A stretch of 10,540 nucleotides of DNA from Verrucomicrobiales bacterium (GTDB lineage Bacteria > Verrucomicrobiota > Verrucomicrobiia > Verrucomicrobiales > V1-33), in assembly GCA_023253495.1 (NCBI GenBank), contig JALRGF010000703.1, forward strand, positions 1 through 10,540, in the 5' to 3' direction. A program made the translations under genes and the position numbers. Numbering within the stretch: position 1 is the stretch's first letter; every line of letters starts with the position of its first letter. This document shows positions 8,201 to 10,540 of the stretch, in pieces. The notes under the pieces are model-generated. The model made no database searches. It worked only from the letters and a program-made list of their open reading frames with translations, and was not told the DNA's origin.

Positions 8201-9724
8201 ACTGACGGCTGGAACCGGTCGTTCACCGGGTTGGCGCCATGGGCACCGTGGTGGCTGCGGATGGAGCAGGATGCCGACTGGTGGCAGTTGTTCATCGACC
8301 GCTGGGCCGCGCTGCGCGAGGGCGTGCTCAGCGAGGCGGCGGTGGCCGCGGAAATCGACGACCGGGCCGCGCTGCTCGGCGCGGAAGCGGCCGGGCGTCA
8401 CTTTGCGCGGTGGCCGCAGCTCGGGCAGTTCACCGTGATCAGCCCGCCCGGGTGGCAGTCGCGGACGACGTACCAGAGCGAAGTCAATTACCTCAAGACG
8501 TGGCTTGCTGACCGCGGCCGCTGGATCGACCGTCAATTTCCGTCGCGGCCGGTGGTGGCGCCGGGGCCGGGGGCGGTGGCGCCGGGCACATCGGTCACAC
8601 TGGGCACAGCGGCCGGGCCGACGGTCTATTTCACGACTGATGGACGCGACCCGCGGCGGCCCGGCGGCGCGGTGGCGGACGGGGCGGCGAGCGTGCCCGG
8701 CGGCGGCCGTGTGACCATTGACCGCTCGATCATTCTGACCGCGCGGGCACGGAGCGGCGCTGTCTGGGGCCCGCCGCGCACCGCGGCTTTTGTCACCGGG
8801 CTGCTGCCGCAGCCGGCCACGCTGGCGGTGACCGAGCTGGACTTTCATCCGGCGGATCCGGTGGCGGCCGAGCAGGCCGCACTGGGGCCGCTCGACGCGG
8901 ATGATTTTGAGTTTATCGAAGTCCGCAACGTCGGTGGCGAGAGCCTGGATCTGACCGGGGCCTCGTTCACAGAAGGCATCGGGTTCACCTTTCCCGCGGG
9001 CACCACGCTGCCGGCCGGCGGGTATCTTGCGGTGGCACGGAATCCGGCGGCCTTCGCCCTGCGGCACCCGGGGCGCACCGGCGTGCTCGGGCCGTGCACC
9101 GGGGCCTTGGCAAATGGCGGGGAAACCGTGGTGCTGAGCGCGGCCGACGGCCGGGAACTGGTGCGCCTGCGGTATCGTGACTCATGGAGCCGCGCGGCTG
9201 ACGGCCGTGGCCACACCCTGGTGTTGCGCCAGCCGGAGGCGGGGCCGGCGGATTACGACGACCCGGCGGTCTGGGCGGTGAGCGGGGCGCGCGGCGGTTC
9301 GCCAGGGGCGGCCAATGGCCCGGTGATCTCGCGGGAATTCGGCTTGTGGCGGGCGCACGTCTTTCCGCCGGGCGATCGCGACGATCCGGCGCGCAGCGGG
9401 CCGCTGGCTGATGCGGATGACGATGGCGCGGTGACCTGGCTGGAGTATGCCACCGGCACTGACCCGCTTGATGGCACATCGGTGCCGATCACCGCGGTGG
9501 CGGGGGCGGGGAATGAGGTCGTTTTCTCGTTCACCCGCGCGCGGCAGGTGCTTGATGCCGTCTACAGCGTGGAAGTTTCCAACGACGGCGTGACGTGGAC
9601 GCCGGTGGCCTCGGCGATGGCAACGACGGCGGTCACCGACGACACCGAGTCGCTGCGCACCACGGTCCCGCGTGGTGACGGGCCACGGTTGCTGCTCCGG
9701 CTGCGGGTGGTGCCCGCGTTCTGA
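5246..9724 (+). CDS. Secreted CotH kinase-like protein with LamG, Ig-like, lamin-tail and chitobiase-C-like domains
   Basis: A 1492-residue exported protein. Signal peptide 1-23 (Gln-Lys, hydrophobic core, A-P-A before the cleavage site). LamG-like jelly roll about 43-255. Two He_PIG-type Ig repeats about 256-348 and 350-435, each with a G-L-V-x-D-x-L-x-G-V-I-x-G core. Lamin-tail domain 443-582, with D-W-I-E-L-H-N and ending in P-G-A-A-N. Chitobiase-C-like domain about 586-670. CotH-type kinase region about 679-1098, with R-G-R-S-S-Q-S-F-P-Q-K-Q-Y-K from 733, the G-V-Y-V-L-V-E strand, N-F-D at 942-944 and G-P-L-W-D-Y-N-W-A-F-G-N at 961-972. Second chitobiase-C-like domain about 1101-1188 and second lamin-tail domain 1193-1357. 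EF-hand-type loop D-x-D-x-D-G...E at 1389-1400. CotH proteins are atypical protein kinases; the substrate here is unknown. Surface attachment and glycan binding are inferred from the accessory domains. No PEP-CTERM, LPxTG or transmembrane anchor is seen at the C terminus. The start has no strong ribosome binding site, but the signal peptide begins there. Confidence 0.88.
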   Translation: MQKWSWLLVVLAVVLSVLPAAPAWGVATGDGPGTVGTTDGTSELELWVKADDLTPAAGEAVAVWPDASGNARHLTQPVAGRQPLRVPDALHGRPVVRFTDDYFSSVVLPSTGNQFTLVAVVKPARTGMYHNILDDDTSTRPMLWVDGLGNYEFNYNTGAVAASTGGMDIVMAIKAATGPQYSRLYLNGPAVTASGTSSFTVAANKTYDLFNRDDAQAFTGDVAELIVYSVALTPVEINRLGWYLQRKYGLAAAFQPPFPTLTGYTTSPVEYVIGAAVVPNAPVLAGTGGVAATGFTVAPPLPDGLVIDPLSGVISGVPTAVRAPTDHTVTATFAGHPDTTVVVRVSVVGPRLAGYAPAASVFTRGRAVVPMDPMVTGGPATGFTVVPPLPAGLVMDALTGVIAGTPAAVTAPADYTVTAAFAGHTPSSTVLRLEVVEFSDTLDITEFLASNDRGLTDGHGRHSDWIELHNHGEVPIDLAGWSLTDAAGSLRPWVFPSRVLAPGGYLVVFASGDGEPDATGALHANFSLAAGGEYLALVQPDGRTVAREFAPAFPPQRVDVSYGTRDRQTYGPYATPTPGAANGFFDVSSVRVTATPAGRTFSGSLAVTLAAPAAAGSVVRYTLNGTPPTAASPAYDGPLTVTANTRLRARVFEPGLDPGPETGETYLKLGADVAGFSSNLPLVFLDPDAAIAGAASPSLTGTNAVIMAVDAATARAVAAGTPDYAGRGGLRLRGRSSQSFPQKQYKFETADAADRETGAPLLGMASGSDWVLSALYTDKSLMRNVLAYSMWGKFGHPSLATRFVEVFLNDDGDGEFRYADDYAGVYVLVEAITLERLGMDGPQVGTSPDAVTGGFIIETGPSDDQEFATTASGRTTGHKHRDPGREQLDTVQRTWVRDFYTRFEQALYGAGFQHPATGLPYTAYTDVSSQVDYRIAREWSRNFDGGSTYSHVPRGGPLTMGPLWDYNWAFGNVNYAEGGDIPGFRTDGWNRSFTGLAPWAPWWLRMEQDADWWQLFIDRWAALREGVLSEAAVAAEIDDRAALLGAEAAGRHFARWPQLGQFTVISPPGWQSRTTYQSEVNYLKTWLADRGRWIDRQFPSRPVVAPGPGAVAPGTSVTLGTAAGPTVYFTTDGRDPRRPGGAVADGAASVPGGGRVTIDRSIILTARARSGAVWGPPRTAAFVTGLLPQPATLAVTELDFHPADPVAAEQAALGPLDADDFEFIEVRNVGGESLDLTGASFTEGIGFTFPAGTTLPAGGYLAVARNPAAFALRHPGRTGVLGPCTGALANGGETVVLSAADGRELVRLRYRDSWSRAADGRGHTLVLRQPEAGPADYDDPAVWAVSGARGGSPGAANGPVISREFGLWRAHVFPPGDRDDPARSGPLADADDDGAVTWLEYATGTDPLDGTSVPITAVAGAGNEVVFSFTRARQVLDAVYSVEVSNDGVTWTPVASAMATTAVTDDTESLRTTVPRGDGPRLLLRLRVVPAF
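6122..6517 (+). repeat. Tandem He_PIG-type repeat inside the CotH-family gene
   Basis: Bases 6122-6253 and 6386-6517 are two ungapped 132-base segments encoding 44-residue blocks with 32 identical residues by direct count. Both begin T-G-F-T-V and end F-A-G-H. They are the best conserved parts of two consecutive Ig-like domains and most likely arose by internal duplication. Confidence 0.75.
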
Positions 9725-9770
9725 GGCCGGCAGGAGTGTGCCCGGGCCGGTTGGCTGCGGTCGACCGCGC

Positions 9771-10540
9771 TCAGCGCAGTTCCTGGCGGTGGCGGTCGGT
9801 CGCGGCGCGCAGTGATTCCAGGGTGGCGGCGTGGGAGGGGTCGCCGGCCAGGGTGCGTTCCTCGAAGGGATCGGCCTCGAGGTCGTACAATTCCTCGGGC
9901 GCGCCGTCGCCACCGGTCCAGCGGATGTATTTCCAGCGCTCGGTGCGCACGCCTTCGCACGGCGGGATCAACTGCGGCAGGGTGACGTGCTCGTAGTAAA
10001 ACTCGCGGCGCCAGTCGGCCGGGGATTCGCCGCGCAGCCAGGGAGCCAGGCTGCGCCCCTGCATGCCGTCGGGCACGGCCGCGCCGGCAAGGTCAAGCAG
10101 GGTCGGAGCGAAATCGACATTGAGCGTGAGCGCGGGCACGCGGCGCCCCCGCTGGTCCTCCGCCATCCGCGGGTCAAAAACCACCGTCGGCACCCGGATA
10201 TCCTCCTCCCACATGAACCACTTGTCCGCCAGACCGCGGTCGCCCAGCGCAAATCCGTTGTCGCCAGTCACCACGATCACCGTGCGGTCGGCCAGGCCGC
10301 GCGCCGCCAACGCCTCCCGCAACCGCCCGATCTCGCGGTCAACCCCGGTGAGCAGGCGGAAATAATCGCGCAGGATCGATTGCGCTTTTTCCGGGGTGGC
10401 GAACCGGCGCTGCCAGCGCGTCCGGCCTTCCGACCGCCGCACCGCCTCCGGCAGCCGCCGGAATGCTTCATCTGTGGCCGTTCGCGGCATCGGAAATGCC
10501 ACGTCGGCATACAACGACTCGTCCCGGTCGTCCGGCTGAA
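9771..10540 (-). CDS. Type I sulfatase (alkaline-phosphatase superfamily), C-terminal part, cut by the right edge
   Basis: The reverse-strand frame is open to the right edge (the first visible residues are Q-P-D-D-R-D-E-S) and ends at a TGA at 9773-9771, so about 256 C-terminal codons are visible. Sulfatases hydrolyse sulfate esters, often on polysaccharides. The diagnostic segment is V-T-G-D-N-G-F-A-L-G-D-R-G-L-A-D-K-W-F-M, giving the Asp-Asn metal ligands and the active-site Lys of the family. It is followed by W-E-E-D-I-R-V-P-T-V, L-N-V-D-F-A-P-T-L-L-D-L and the C-terminal subdomain E-L-Y-D-L-E-A-D-P-F-E-E. The N-terminal C/S-x-P-x-R motif that is converted to formylglycine, and any signal peptide, lie outside the window, so activity and localisation cannot be judged. 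A TTG at 10514 is only an internal Leu codon. It converges on the CotH-family gene with a 46-base gap. Confidence 0.9.
   Translation of the reverse strand, partial: QPDDRDESLYADVAFPMPRTATDEAFRRLPEAVRRSEGRTRWQRRFATPEKAQSILRDYFRLLTGVDREIGRLREALAARGLADRTVIVVTGDNGFALGDRGLADKWFMWEEDIRVPTVVFDPRMAEDQRGRRVPALTLNVDFAPTLLDLAGAAVPDGMQGRSLAPWLRGESPADWRREFYYEHVTLPQLIPPCEGVRTERWKYIRWTGGDGAPEELYDLEADPFEERTLAGDPSHAATLESLRAATDRHRQELR

Noticed and set aside
9725..9770. A bidirectional terminator between the convergent CotH-family and sulfatase genes
   Set aside because: Only a 5-base stem (9727-9731 with 9746-9750) plus two G-T pairs is visible, with no T-run on either strand. Termination here is likely but not supported by the sequence.

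Overview
This is a GC-rich window (roughly 70% by eye) with no RNA genes, insertion sequences or CRISPR array. Long multidomain CotH/lamin-tail surface proteins, sulfatases and an S24 - DinB - short DnaE gene order together suggest a Verrucomicrobiota bacterium, probably Opitutae-like. That placement is inference from gene content, not from a marker gene.

Left part (1-4972, + strand): a probable DNA-damage/translesion cassette. It opens with the C-terminal part of a LexA/UmuD-type S24 protein whose frame runs off the left edge. This protein keeps the nucleophile Ser but has Arg exactly where the catalytic Lys should be. After a 91-base leader with an inverted repeat and a good ribosome binding site comes one uninterrupted reading frame of 1488 codons. 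It encodes a catalytically intact Y-family polymerase (DinB/Pol IV type) joined by a Gly/Arg/Pro/Ala linker to a complete short C-family polymerase (DnaE type). The two enzymes are usually separate genes, so a two-polymerase polypeptide is the most notable feature here. The DnaE half has lost PHP metal ligands, carries a low-complexity insertion, and ends after the OB fold.

Middle (4973-5245): a 273-base intergenic stretch with two AT-rich islands that could hold promoter -10 elements, a 12-base direct repeat and a long inverted repeat.

Right part: a 1492-residue secreted protein (5246-9724, + strand). In order it has a signal peptide, a LamG-like domain, two putative Ig (He_PIG-like) repeats, a lamin-tail domain, a chitobiase-C-like domain, a CotH-type kinase domain, then a second chitobiase-C-like and a second lamin-tail domain, and an EF-hand-like calcium loop near the C terminus. 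Converging on it from the right edge is the C-terminal half of a type I sulfatase (complement 9771-10540). Both belong to the cell-surface/polysaccharide repertoire common in this kind of organism and have no visible functional tie to the polymerase cassette.
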